A stretch of 17,766 bases of DNA from positions 1 to 17,766 of the forward strand of contig CAZEHJ010000073.1 in assembly GCA_964512485.1 (NCBI GenBank). The letters are read 5' to 3'. A program made the position numbers and the translations under genes. The DNA comes from CAZEHJ01 sp964512485. Its GTDB lineage: Bacteria; Bacteroidota; Rhodothermia; Rhodothermales; UBA10348. The notes beneath the pieces are model-generated. The model did no database searches, was not told where the DNA came from, and worked only from the letters and a program-made list of their open reading frames with translations. This document shows positions 1-8,101 of this stretch, piece after piece; the first letter of the stretch is position 1, and every line of letters starts with the position of its first letter.

Positions 1-2
1 GC

Positions 3-962
3 CTAATTTACCGTACGCCCAAACAGCATACGCCAGCGCACTTCTTCAACGGTTCGCGAGAGTTCGTTTCCTTCATCGTCTTCGTATTCCTCTTCAACCT
101 CCAGAATATCCTGGAAGACAAAAAGAGGATACCAGTCATCTGAAGCGTACTGGTTGAACTTGTCGTCGATCTCTCTCATGTCATCAATACGCCGCGCCTG
201 GAATTCCAGCGGCTCCCAATCTTCGTCCTCGTCGTACGTCCGCTCAAAAAGTGCCCGGTAGGAGCCATTGTCTTCCCTGAAGAGGAACATGGGCTCCCAT
301 CCATCATCGCCCTCCTCGTCGAACACATCATCAATGCGTCTGATATTGCGGGTGGTTCTGGCCCTGAACTCCATGGTCTGCTCTCTTTCGTCCATGCCGC
401 GGGCAAACAGCATGCGGTGATCGTCTGAACCCTGGATCAGGAAGAGCGGATACCAGCCATCCATCGCAAGATCGTTGAATGTGTCGTCCACATCGCGTCC
501 CTGACTGATAACGATGGCGCGATACTCAAGATCTGTGACCAGATCGTTCGGGTCGCGCTCCATCATCAGGCGCCAATTATTGTTCAGGGCTCCCGTTCGA
601 AAGACGAAGCGCGGAAACCATCCTTCTTCAGCCAGATCGTTGAACGTGTCATCAATCTGATTTGCGGAGCGGATAACCGTGGCTCTGTACTCCAGGTCGT
701 AATTGCGTTCATCCCTGTCGCGCTCCCGTTCAAATATCAGCCGCGCGTCGCCCTGGAATTTCAGCACAAACCGAGGATACCAGCCGTCTTCTGCGTATTC
801 GTTGAAGTTGTCGTCGATGTCGCGATCTGATCCAACAATGACCGCTCGGTATTGGAGGCCATCACGTTGGGCGTCTGCCGAAGTAGCGAACAGGCTGAGG
901 CTAAATACGCCGACTAGGAATATGGACAGGGTCCGGGAGTTGAAATTGGCCACGCGATTCAT
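3..962 (-). CDS. Secreted protein of five tandem DUF4177-like repeats
   Basis: I do not recognise a named gene. From the chosen ATG the protein has 319 residues. It opens with a signal peptide (about residues 1-32, hydrophobic core 11-28, likely cleavage after SADAQ). Five repeats of about 50 residues follow, starting near residues 36, 89, 145, 198 and 252. Each has a strand like LEYRA, then an (I/V)DDxFN helix, then DGWYP and a strand ending in LxFER. This strand, helix and GW pattern resembles the small DUF4177 domain, so I infer tandem secreted DUF4177-like modules. The last repeat carries an acidic insertion (about 286-305). The reading frame extends 23 codons further upstream to 1031, but only the ATG at 962 puts the signal peptide at the N-terminus. 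The protein is strongly acidic. Its function is unknown; a periplasmic or extracellular binding or structural role is a guess. Confidence 0.85.
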   Translation of the reverse strand: MNRVANFNSRTLSIFLVGVFSLSLFATSADAQRDGLQYRAVIVGSDRDIDDNFNEYAEDGWYPRFVLKFQGDARLIFERERDRDERNYDLEYRATVIRSANQIDDTFNDLAEEGWFPRFVFRTGALNNNWRLMMERDPNDLVTDLEYRAIVISQGRDVDDTFNDLAMDGWYPLFLIQGSDDHRMLFARGMDEREQTMEFRARTTRNIRRIDDVFDEEGDDGWEPMFLFREDNGSYRALFERTYDEDEDWEPLEFQARRIDDMREIDDKFNQYASDDWYPLFVFQDILEVEEEYEDDEGNELSRTVEEVRWRMLFGRTVN

Positions 963-1067
963 GTGCGTCTTTGATGATGATGAGATTAAACGAGTACACT
1001 CCAGTCTAGCAAAATCCTTCCACATCATCAATCGGGCAGGCCGCTACCGAGCGATTCCATGGTAAGT

Positions 1068-1121
1068 TTATTCCCAGCTCAACGCCTCGACTGGATTGGC
1101 TGGCGCAGCCCGACACGAGCC
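1068..1121 (-). pseudogene. Relic of an FtsX/MacB-type ABC permease C-terminus
   Basis: Read on the minus strand, this short stretch gives a peptide ending in RAAPANPVEALSWE and then a TAA stop at 1070-1068. That is the characteristic extreme C-terminus of long Bacteroidota FtsX-like permeases, which typically end ANPVEALRYE. The intact permease at 11405-13774 ends VALANPVESLRYE, and the two 3' ends can be aligned base by base with many matches. Upstream of about 1121 the frame runs into the stop region of the neighbouring secreted-protein gene, so everything except the last 17 or so codons is gone. I infer a deletion or recombination scar. The peptide match and the correctly placed stop make chance unlikely, but the piece is very short. 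Confidence 0.6.
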
Positions 1122-1129
1122 GGCGTCGA

Positions 1130-3508
1130 TTAGAGATCTACCTCCCGTTTGCGAACGAGGAACAGGCCTTCAGCCTTGCTGCTTATGGCGATAATTCCGC
1201 TTTCGAAGAACGGGTAGTTTCCCCACGAACCTGCAAATCCGTAGGTATTCGGGGCGTTCGGGGCTGTATCGAAATGCCCTGCCTCAACCGGATTGGCCGG
1301 ATCTGTGATATCGAGAATGCGCAGACCTGCATTATAATTCGACTCATAGATGAAATTGCCTTTCACATATAGATTATGATCGCTGGCCCCGTTGTCGAGG
1401 AACACTTCTTTGACGAGCAGGGGATCATCCAGATCGCTCATGTCCCACACGAGAGTACGCGTGCGATCGAAGATTTTATTCATCTCGTCGAGCTCGTCGT
1501 TCATGTAGAAGTAATTGTGATCTTCGCTGAGCCAACCTTGATGCGTATAGGCGGTGTTGGGATATGTCGCGTTCGACACGGTCACCGGGTTGTCCTTGTC
1601 CGTGACATCGGCAATCAGGAAGGAGCTTCCGTTTGAGTTGAGACAGATTTCCCTTCCGTTGTAGTCGTCGTCACTTCCGTGATAGATGACGCACTGTGCA
1701 TCGTGCGTTCCTCGATAATCCGGGTGGGTGTAGCACCCGACAAATTTCACGTTGAGCGGATCACGCAAATCCATCATGTGAAGCTGGCCGCATCCTTCTG
1801 CGCTGCGGCCCGTGCCCACGGCGTAGCCAAAGCCCGTGTCTTCATTGATAATCAGGTTGTGTGCGCTCGCGATGCCCGTGTATCGAGCAGTCTCTTTGAA
1901 GTTGACAGGCATATCGGCAGGGTCGACGTCGCGAAGCTGCGTGAGGTCGAGGATCTGCATTCCGTGATCCTGTGCGCCTCCGGAGACGACAAATGCATGA
2001 TTGGCATACACTTTCACATCCCGCCACGTGCTTCCCGGGCTTCCTTCCGTGCGCATGAGTTGTCCGACAATTACTGGATAGGACGGATCGCCGATATCAA
2101 CAATCGAGAGTCCATCCGAGCGTGCTGCGAGTACATACTCGCGGCCCGTCTGGGGATCGGTCCAACCCCAGATATCGTTCAATTGAGCGCCACGGTCGTT
2201 CGCCAGTTCGCTCGTGGATACCATGGAAATCAGGTCAACATCATCGCAAGGAAACAGATCATTGACCATGCCATCCTCGCATTCAATTTTGTCTCCCGAA
2301 ATCGATTCGTAGTACCCGATATCGTTTTCGAAAATGCTGGCGCGCTCCCAATTCCCGTCGCTTCCACGCTCAAACAGAGAAGCGATGCCCGCTTCGTAGT
2401 CTGCATTCGGTGAGCCAAGAACGGCCACGTCGCCTTCAACGGCGATTCCCACTCCGAAGCCTCTCGACGTGCGATCGTCTGGCGCTTCGAGCACCGTGTA
2501 TCCCGCGTCGAGATCATTGGTATCGAATGTAAAAACCCCGTTTCGAGCGCCCACGATAAGCGTTCCATCGTCCACAGCCAGACCCTGACCGAACTGAGGT
2601 AGTCTTCTCGTTCCTTCTTCAGCGGCAGGGGGCTGCAAGGTGTGCGTGCGCGTCCACGAACCTTCCGCATCTCTGTCATATACCAGTACAGCACCGACAC
2701 CTTCATATCCCTGAGCTCCCACATAGAGTCGGTCACCATCCGCTGCCAGAGATTGCCCCGCCATATCACCGGCTTTGAATTCATCTGCGCCAATAGTCGC
2801 CGAGTGCACCCAGTTGCGGCTGTCCACATAGTCATAAATGAGCACGCCACCCGCGCCCTCATTCGTGCTCGGCGTCCCGATGTACAGGGTCGACCCGGAA
2901 GAGGCGACCGACCAGGCACTGGCCTCAACGAGCGCGCCCATGTCCATCCACATCGTTCCCATTTGATGCACGACGTGAACGGCTCCTTCGTTTGTGTCTC
3001 CGTTGTAAGACGTGATCAAAATATTGTTTTCGACAGCCGCCATGGTCTGCGTGCGAAACCCGCCACGGGCCCATGCGCCTGCGAATTCAGCGCCATCCTT
3101 GATTCCGCTGCCTTCCACTTTTGCTGTTTCGGTCCAGCCGCCATCAGTTTTTTCAAACATGTAGACAGCGTTGATGCCCGGAGCGCCGACGAACAGTTGA
3201 TTCCCATTTACGAGAATGGATCGACCAAAGTCATTGCCCAGCGCTCCATCTGAAGCCTGCAGCCTTGTGGCCTCGAACCACTCGCCATCTTCGTCGCGAC
3301 TATAGACATATACCTCACCAGAGGGGTCTTTGCCTCTGGGCCAACTGATGGGTGCGGACCCGACAAATACTTCTCCATCCGAAAGGGCGACCGAGCCTCC
3401 GAAGCCAAGGAGAGATCCCTGACTGCTGGAGGGGATGGAAGGGGCATATTGAGCCTGGGCGGCCAGGACAATCAGTGAGAGAGCGAGGAGGGACAGGCAA
3501 TGTTTCAT
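1130..3508 (-). CDS. Choice-of-anchor B family protein with N-terminal FG-GAP-like propeller
   Basis: This 792-residue secreted protein starts with a signal peptide (1-19, core LSLLALSLIVLAAQA). Residues about 30-395 form a run of FG-GAP-like blades, with repeated patterns such as FGxSVALSDGEVFVGSA, LFVGAPG and LYVGAQG. At about 408 the choice-of-anchor B region (as in TIGR04312) begins, with its typical pair of cysteines (C410 and C421, IECEDG...FPCDDVDLIS). LVIVD-like blades follow (DGLSIVDIGDPSYP, LRILDITDPANPVEAG). It ends at FLVRKREVDL, with no sorting or anchor domain visible, so the anchor usually expected in this family is absent. Extracellular or outer-surface location is inferred; its substrate is unknown. 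The permease relic lies directly downstream. The next gene upstream on the same strand is about 130 bp away. Confidence 0.93.
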   Translation of the reverse strand: MKHCLSLLALSLIVLAAQAQYAPSIPSSSQGSLLGFGGSVALSDGEVFVGSAPISWPRGKDPSGEVYVYSRDEDGEWFEATRLQASDGALGNDFGRSILVNGNQLFVGAPGINAVYMFEKTDGGWTETAKVEGSGIKDGAEFAGAWARGGFRTQTMAAVENNILITSYNGDTNEGAVHVVHQMGTMWMDMGALVEASAWSVASSGSTLYIGTPSTNEGAGGVLIYDYVDSRNWVHSATIGADEFKAGDMAGQSLAADGDRLYVGAQGYEGVGAVLVYDRDAEGSWTRTHTLQPPAAEEGTRRLPQFGQGLAVDDGTLIVGARNGVFTFDTNDLDAGYTVLEAPDDRTSRGFGVGIAVEGDVAVLGSPNADYEAGIASLFERGSDGNWERASIFENDIGYYESISGDKIECEDGMVNDLFPCDDVDLISMVSTSELANDRGAQLNDIWGWTDPQTGREYVLAARSDGLSIVDIGDPSYPVIVGQLMRTEGSPGSTWRDVKVYANHAFVVSGGAQDHGMQILDLTQLRDVDPADMPVNFKETARYTGIASAHNLIINEDTGFGYAVGTGRSAEGCGQLHMMDLRDPLNVKFVGCYTHPDYRGTHDAQCVIYHGSDDDYNGREICLNSNGSSFLIADVTDKDNPVTVSNATYPNTAYTHQGWLSEDHNYFYMNDELDEMNKIFDRTRTLVWDMSDLDDPLLVKEVFLDNGASDHNLYVKGNFIYESNYNAGLRILDITDPANPVEAGHFDTAPNAPNTYGFAGSWGNYPFFESGIIAISSKAEGLFLVRKREVDL

Positions 3509-3636
3509 GATCTGATTCCTGAATGGCTGTTTCGCGCGAATACGGGGCCCGGGAAATCAGTATACGGTTATGAGAGGCGTTATTCACACGTCTGGACGTA
3601 CTCCGCCGAGGCCCCTTCACATGGGACAAACACGCC

Positions 3637-5511
3637 TCAGTCGTCTTCTTCGTCTTCCTCCTGAAGGAAGGTGTTGAAGAAATAGCTTAACAACAGGAAC
3701 AGGGCGCCAAATCCCATGAAAAGCAATACGCGCCAAATGGTCTCCAAAGCAGCGAGGTCGACGAGGAAAAGCTTTGCTACAACGATCAGAAGCGTAAATG
3801 AGCCGAGAATCCGGAGAACCGACTCTTTTTGCATCAGTCCGTAGATGAAAAAGATTACGGCCACAGCACCCCACGAAATGGTTACGATGCCCTGTCCATT
3901 TTCCAGAAAGCTGAATTCGCGGTACAGCAGGCCCAGAAAGCAAAGGTGAGTGATTCCGCCGTAAATCCACTTTTCAGTGTTCGATGTCGATCGGAAGGCA
4001 ACAATTGCTGCCGCCACCAGCACGGCAAGGTCCGACAGACCATCCGGATTGAAGATAGAGGTCGAGCCGGCGAACGCGTCTCCCAGTCGGGCAACCATCC
4101 AGTACAGGATTCCGATGAAAAGGGCGTGCGCCACATAACGAACATATTTCTGCTTCGAGAGCAGTCCTGCTTCACTGATTACCAATGCTTCGGCTGTCAA
4201 TGCCAGCAGCAGAATCCTTCCGTCGAGCATGACCATGAGCGCGATGGTCAGAAGTAACACAGCAGCCAGCGCGTGGGCGGGTGCGAACCTCTTGGTTTTC
4301 TCACCGCGAAGTTGAAGCGCGGCCGCGCCACCGTATAAAAACGCGCCTGCAAGGATGATCAATCCCGCGGTAAGATCTGCAAGGGTCCAGATCGGCGCGG
4401 AAAACACCAGAACCATGAGAGGTGCAGTTGCGAAATGAATGGACAGAAGCTGGTGTCGAAAGAGCTTCTGCTCCTCGGACTCGGACCGCTTTTCATCGCC
4501 GACAAAATGCCGGGGTCGAGAGTCTGCTTCTCGCTCGGACACCAGGACCCGGAAATACGGAACGAGGGCCAACGCCGCCCAGATGCATACGATGCCGATT
4601 TGCATGGGCCAGCGATCGCCTGCCGCTGCTTCCACTGAGAAGGGTGAGGAAACGATGACACCGAACGCGAGAATGCACCACCCACCGAGGACGGTCAGCC
4701 ACATGAGGTAGCGCCATCCTTTATAGAAATAAATCGCCGATGCAAAATAGATGAGCAGACACGAATAGATCATCAATCCAGCCAGTGTTCCGCTATCAGA
4801 ATAGAGCACAAATGGAGTGGCGAAGCCGCCTAAGAGGGCAACAAAGGCCATAACAGGCTCTTCCTGCCGCAATGATGCTACGAAGGCGAGAAGTGTCACG
4901 GAGACAAGAAAAATGTACCCGGTCAGGTGCGTGACGAGTGTAAATAGCTGAACTGCAGCGAATCCGGTGACAAAAAACGAGGCCAGGCCACCTCCGAAAA
5001 GGACCAGACTCAGATATCTTTTTTCGTTGTGCGTGCTGACACTGAAAACGATCAGAACGATTCCCAGGCCTACGCCAAACAGGAGTCGGACGCCCGGAGT
5101 GAGCCAGCCTTGATCCACCGAATACTTGAAGAGAAAAGCCAGGCTGAACAGTAACAACGCGATTCCGACTTTGCTGAGCCAGTTTTCCGTACTGAGAATG
5201 GAATCAATCAGACTTTGTGTTTTCTCCCGAGATTCGGTTCGTTTCGCTGTTCTTCTTCCCTCGAGCACCTCTTTGATCTTGCGTTGCTGCTCATTTCGCC
5301 GACGCAGGTTTTCATCGGTTGCGATGGAATCGAGAGGAGACGAGGCGGCTCCCTTTTCGAGAGGGTTTTCTTCGAGAGGCGAACCGGCGGATTCTGTCTG
5401 TCCCGACTTTTCAGCCCGTATCGATTTTGCAGCAAGGCGCTCGAGCCGCTGGATCGCAGCTTCCAATCGTTCGACGCGTTGTTCTAGAGCATCAGAGTGT
5501 TCGTCTTCCAT
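3637..5511 (-). CDS. DUF2339 family polytopic membrane protein
   Basis: This 624-residue protein begins with a soluble region. Residues about 6-30 form a coiled coil (ALEQRVERLEAAIQRLERL), and charged, low-complexity sequence runs to about 105. The conserved DUF2339 entry motif follows (STENWLSKVGIALLLFSLAFLFKYS, about 107-130). After it come many closely spaced hydrophobic helices to the end, probably 15 or more, and the tail is very acidic (QEEDEEDD). Members of this family are predicted integral membrane proteins of unknown function. Length is within the usual range. It lies 39 bp downstream of the DUF2911 gene on the same strand, so the two are probably co-transcribed. The ATG at 5511 opens directly into the coiled coil and has no strong ribosome binding site. 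Confidence 0.93.
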   Translation of the reverse strand: MEDEHSDALEQRVERLEAAIQRLERLAAKSIRAEKSGQTESAGSPLEENPLEKGAASSPLDSIATDENLRRRNEQQRKIKEVLEGRRTAKRTESREKTQSLIDSILSTENWLSKVGIALLLFSLAFLFKYSVDQGWLTPGVRLLFGVGLGIVLIVFSVSTHNEKRYLSLVLFGGGLASFFVTGFAAVQLFTLVTHLTGYIFLVSVTLLAFVASLRQEEPVMAFVALLGGFATPFVLYSDSGTLAGLMIYSCLLIYFASAIYFYKGWRYLMWLTVLGGWCILAFGVIVSSPFSVEAAAGDRWPMQIGIVCIWAALALVPYFRVLVSEREADSRPRHFVGDEKRSESEEQKLFRHQLLSIHFATAPLMVLVFSAPIWTLADLTAGLIILAGAFLYGGAAALQLRGEKTKRFAPAHALAAVLLLTIALMVMLDGRILLLALTAEALVISEAGLLSKQKYVRYVAHALFIGILYWMVARLGDAFAGSTSIFNPDGLSDLAVLVAAAIVAFRSTSNTEKWIYGGITHLCFLGLLYREFSFLENGQGIVTISWGAVAVIFFIYGLMQKESVLRILGSFTLLIVVAKLFLVDLAALETIWRVLLFMGFGALFLLLSYFFNTFLQEEDEEDD

Positions 5512-5550
5512 GACTCGATTTTGTCAGTTGGTGGTCGTTGTTGGGCCCAA

Positions 5551-6456
5551 CTAATCGCGGCTTCCCGAGAGCCACACGCTGTCGTCTTCACGCCGGGCCA
5601 GGAACTTGACGGCCCGGCCATCACTGTTCATATCAAACTCGAAATAGGCTGCTTCCAGCTTCCCAGCGGGCTCCCCATTCATGAGCATAACCGGAAAAAA
5701 CACCTGTTCTGCTTTCGGAAAAAACGCAATGTCATGAGCATCTGAATAGGGGCCGATGTCCATTACCGTGTGTAAATAATCGTTCTCGTACGTGACCTCA
5801 ATCTCAACTTCGCCCGACTTCATGACGAACGGAGGGTTTTCGATGAGCTCCACCTGCCAGGTGCCCACATAATCGGCCGCGTCTTCAGCCGTAACATTGA
5901 GAAGTGTTGTTGCTGGAACCACGATGTCCATCTCGATCATCGTCGTCCCCCAATGCATTCTCAGGGTGGCGCCGCGCCTGTGAACGGTCGGGAAATGAAA
6001 GGTCAGCGTCTCCATTTCCATGGCTGCTTCTTTCGGAATTACGGGGAAGTGATATTCAGCCTCATCCATCGTAGGGTGGGGGCCGTGGAAACGCTGCCAT
6101 GTTTCGTCCATCGCAAACTCCCATTCACCTTCCTCAAAGCCGATCCAGACGGAGTACTTCCCGGCCGGAATCGCATGCCCATCCATCGTGACATCTTTGC
6201 TGAATTCAATGGTCGTTGCCATGTTGGCTCCCGGAGTAATCATCTCGCCGTAGGCCATGACTCCGCCAAAGAGAGGAGCACGACCTCGCCGTGATGGACG
6301 GGAATACTCCATCGAAATCACGGTCCCATCAATGGTTTGGGAGATGGTTGAAAACTCGCTTGCCGCGATCTGGGCGGAGCTGTCGGAGGCCATAAAGATC
6401 ACGGCGATCAGAATGCTCAGCGTGGCAATGAGTGTCTTAAGGTGAATGCGTCCCAT
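5551..6456 (-). CDS. Secreted DUF2911 domain protein
   Basis: From the chosen ATG the protein has 301 residues. A signal peptide occupies 1-29 (core TLIATLSILIAVIFMA, cleavage after SSAQ). The DUF2911 domain spans about 40-180, with the typical features ISMEYSRPSRRGR, a Y/W-rich GKYSVWIGF strand, and ATLRMHWGTTMIEMDI. A C-terminal beta-rich segment (about 195-301, YVGTWQVEL to DDSVWLSG) resembles the small barrel modules often attached to Bacteroidota secreted proteins. The reading frame could start at 6555, which would add 33 residues. I prefer 6456 because it places the signal peptide first and has AGG about 10 bases upstream. DUF2911 function is not established. It is probably the first gene of an operon with the DUF2339 gene. 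Confidence 0.92.
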   Translation of the reverse strand: MGRIHLKTLIATLSILIAVIFMASDSSAQIAASEFSTISQTIDGTVISMEYSRPSRRGRAPLFGGVMAYGEMITPGANMATTIEFSKDVTMDGHAIPAGKYSVWIGFEEGEWEFAMDETWQRFHGPHPTMDEAEYHFPVIPKEAAMEMETLTFHFPTVHRRGATLRMHWGTTMIEMDIVVPATTLLNVTAEDAADYVGTWQVELIENPPFVMKSGEVEIEVTYENDYLHTVMDIGPYSDAHDIAFFPKAEQVFFPVMLMNGEPAGKLEAAYFEFDMNSDGRAVKFLARREDDSVWLSGSRD

Positions 6457-6592
6457 GATTTTAGCCTGGCAGAAAACCAGCGTCTGGTGGTGGGGAATAG
6501 ACGTGTATCCGAAGAGGAAGAGCAACAAGTAAAGGGATTGGCGGGCGGAGTGCAATAATTGTCACGTTCGATCCTGCACGCTCGGGTCCTAG

Positions 6593-6750
6593 GCGCCATG
6601 TGTCAGTTGCAAGGCGCCATGTNNNNNNNNNNNNNNNNNNNNNNNNNNNNNNNNNNNNNNNNNNNNNNNNNNNNNNNNNNNNNNNNNNNNNNNNNNNNNN
6701 NNNNNNNNNNNNNNNNNNNNNNGTGCCATGTGCCATGTGTCAGGTGCATG
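6593..6750. repeat. Degenerate 7-bp tandem repeat interrupted by an assembly gap
   Basis: Left of the gap, from 6593, units of exactly seven bases follow one another: GCGCCAT, GTGTCAG, a divergent unit, and GCGCCAT again, ending at 6620. Right of the gap, from 6723, there are two identical GTGCCAT units, GTGTCAG again (6737-6743), and a last degenerate unit to 6750. The two sides share the order CCAT then GTGTCAG. The assembly most likely broke because the true repeat array is longer than the reads could resolve. Confidence 0.55.
6623..6722. other. Assembly gap (100 N)
   Basis: This is a run of exactly 100 N, a conventional placeholder for unknown length. It sits inside a 7-bp repeat array, so collapsed repeats probably caused it. 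No gene content can be judged here. Confidence 0.98.
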
Positions 6751-6795
6751 CTTGCGGCAATCACTCGATCGGATCCTAAAACGCTTCTAGAATCC

Positions 6796-6815
6796 TCGGA
6801 ATGCGAAGATTCCGA
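6796..6815. other. Perfect 7-bp stem hairpin upstream of the channel gene
   Basis: TCGGAAT (6796-6802) and ATTCCGA (6809-6815) are perfect reverse complements around a six-base loop. It lies between the 7-bp repeats and the ion-channel promoter region. There is no U-tract, so it is not a convincing terminator. It may be an operator or part of the repeat element. Confidence 0.35.
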
Positions 6816-6836
6816 ATGCCCGACACCCGTTCGTCA

Positions 6837-6866
6837 TTGTACCAAATGTTGATCTTACCTTATAGT
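6837..6866 (+). promoter_or_regulatory. Candidate promoter of the ion-channel gene
   Basis: TTGTAC (6837-6842) and TATAGT (6861-6866) are separated by 18 bases and resemble sigma70-type -35 and -10 boxes. Transcription would start near 6873, giving a leader of about 70 bases. Bacteroidota housekeeping promoters often deviate from this consensus, so this is only a candidate. Confidence 0.28.
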
Positions 6867-6945
6867 CTGTCCGCACATCCATGTTGTGCATAGGTTTTGA
6901 CCGTTGGAAGTCGTTTCTCACCAGGTATAGAGTGTCCGAACAAAA

Positions 6946-7788
6946 ATGAAAGAACGAAGCTTGTCGCCTTTACAGGTGAAACTGTATCACATCATCTTTG
7001 AAGCCGATTCTCCGGCCGGAAAGAGATTTGATATTTGGCTGATGGTCATGATTGTGGCCAGCGTGATCACCGTATTTCTTGAGAGTATTCCTTCTCTGAG
7101 TGATCAGTACAGTCGGCTGTTCATCCGGCTAGAGTGGGTCTTCACGATCTTTTTTACCATCGAATACTTCGTTCGAATCTATTGCGCCTTTAAACCGCTC
7201 ATCTACATGCGCAGTTTTTATGGCATCATAGATCTGCTTTCCATTCTACCGACATACCTGAGTCTTTTTATACCAGGTTCTCAGGTGGGTGCCGTCATCC
7301 GGGTCCTGCGTTTGCTCAGGGTGTTCAGGATTTTCAAACTTCACAACTTCCTACACCACGGAAACGTGATCAGTACAGCTCTCTTGCGCAGTCGGCGCAA
7401 GATCGCGCTGTTTCTCTACGTAGTGTTCTTGATGGTCATTGTTATTGGCTCCGTCATGTACCTGATTGAGAGTACTGGCCCGGCCGCGGACCAATTCGAC
7501 AGCATTCCGCGGAGCATCTATTGGGCGATCGTGACGATAACGACTGTGGGCTACGGGGATATCAGCCCGGCGACGACGCTTGGTCAGTTTCTGGCAGCAC
7601 TGGTGATGGTTGCTGGGTACGCGATCATCGCCGTGCCCACGGGCATTGTATCAGCCGAATTCATGACTGCGAATCGCGAAAGCAGGACCAGAGTGTGTCC
7701 TCACTGTATGAAGGAAGGTCACGATCTCGACGCGGATCACTGTAAATATTGCGGTGGCGAGCTGATTGCGCATATCGAGACAGGGTAG
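6946..7788 (+). CDS. Voltage-gated-type potassium channel with C-terminal zinc ribbon
   Basis: This 280-residue inner-membrane ion transporter has the six-helix Kv plan. S1 is near 29-46 and S2 near 63-82. S4 carries positive charges every third residue (R119, R122, R125, R128, K131), which marks a voltage sensor. S5 is near 153-174, and the pore loop has the K+ selectivity filter TTVGYGD (199-205), followed by S6 (about 212-238). After S6 the chain is short. It ends in a small zinc-ribbon-like module with C251/C254 and C266/C269 (CPHC and CKYCG), likely cytoplasmic. The pore and sensor define K+ conduction by family knowledge; the role of the ribbon in gating or assembly is inference. The gene stands alone, with an assembly gap 8 bp downstream. 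Confidence 0.93.
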   Translation: MKERSLSPLQVKLYHIIFEADSPAGKRFDIWLMVMIVASVITVFLESIPSLSDQYSRLFIRLEWVFTIFFTIEYFVRIYCAFKPLIYMRSFYGIIDLLSILPTYLSLFIPGSQVGAVIRVLRLLRVFRIFKLHNFLHHGNVISTALLRSRRKIALFLYVVFLMVIVIGSVMYLIESTGPAADQFDSIPRSIYWAIVTITTVGYGDISPATTLGQFLAALVMVAGYAIIAVPTGIVSAEFMTANRESRTRVCPHCMKEGHDLDADHCKYCGGELIAHIETG

Positions 7789-7796
7789 GCGAGTCC

Positions 7797-7896
7797 NNNN
7801 NNNNNNNNNNNNNNNNNNNNNNNNNNNNNNNNNNNNNNNNNNNNNNNNNNNNNNNNNNNNNNNNNNNNNNNNNNNNNNNNNNNNNNNNNNNNNNNN
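7797..7896. other. Assembly gap (100 N)
   Basis: This is a run of exactly 100 N directly after the channel gene. The flanks share no obvious sequence. The true length is unknown, and the 5' part of the decayed gene found further right may be missing here. Confidence 0.98.
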
Positions 7897-7905
7897 AATT
7901 ACTCA

Positions 7906-7962
7906 GACCTTCGGTCCTCGTTTATTCGCCCGCTGGGCTCATCAGTCGATGACTTCGTCATC
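7906..7962. repeat. Cluster of three short perfect hairpins
   Basis: Three stem-loops with three-base loops lie within 57 bases: GACC-TTC-GGTC (7906-7916), GCCC-GCT-GGGC (7928-7938) and GATGAC-TTC-GTCATC (7948-7962). The stems are perfect, and two of the loops are TTC. Such arrays are typical of dispersed intergenic palindromic elements, or of a structured RNA. No gene was recognised over them. Confidence 0.5.
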
Positions 7963-8056
7963 TCGTGTGTCGGAATGCTCTTCGGTGGTTCAGACATGCC
8001 TATTAAGTCATGACGGCTTTTTTCCCACGACTTTGCTCTATCGGTTTAAAAATACA

Positions 8057-8092
8057 TGTAGCCAGTGTACAATGTGTACGACATGTTCGGCG
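8057..8092. repeat. 9-bp tandem repeat starting TGT, four units
   Basis: Four consecutive nine-base units (8057-8065, 8066-8074, 8075-8083, 8084-8092) each start TGT. The middle two share TGTAC. The short palindrome TACATGTA (8053-8060) overlaps the left end. In one frame (ATG 7949 to TAA 8101, 50 codons) the units give cysteines at every third residue (CSQCTMCTTC). I see no family support for that reading frame as a real protein. The block ends just before the decayed DUF6036-type gene. Confidence 0.4.
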
Positions 8093-8101
8093 TGGGAGTA
8101 A

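Noticed and set aside
1679..2413. Long plus-strand open frame opposite the choice-of-anchor B gene
   Set aside because: It is antisense to a clearly recognisable protein, has no domain-like sequence and is a mirror of that gene's codon usage.
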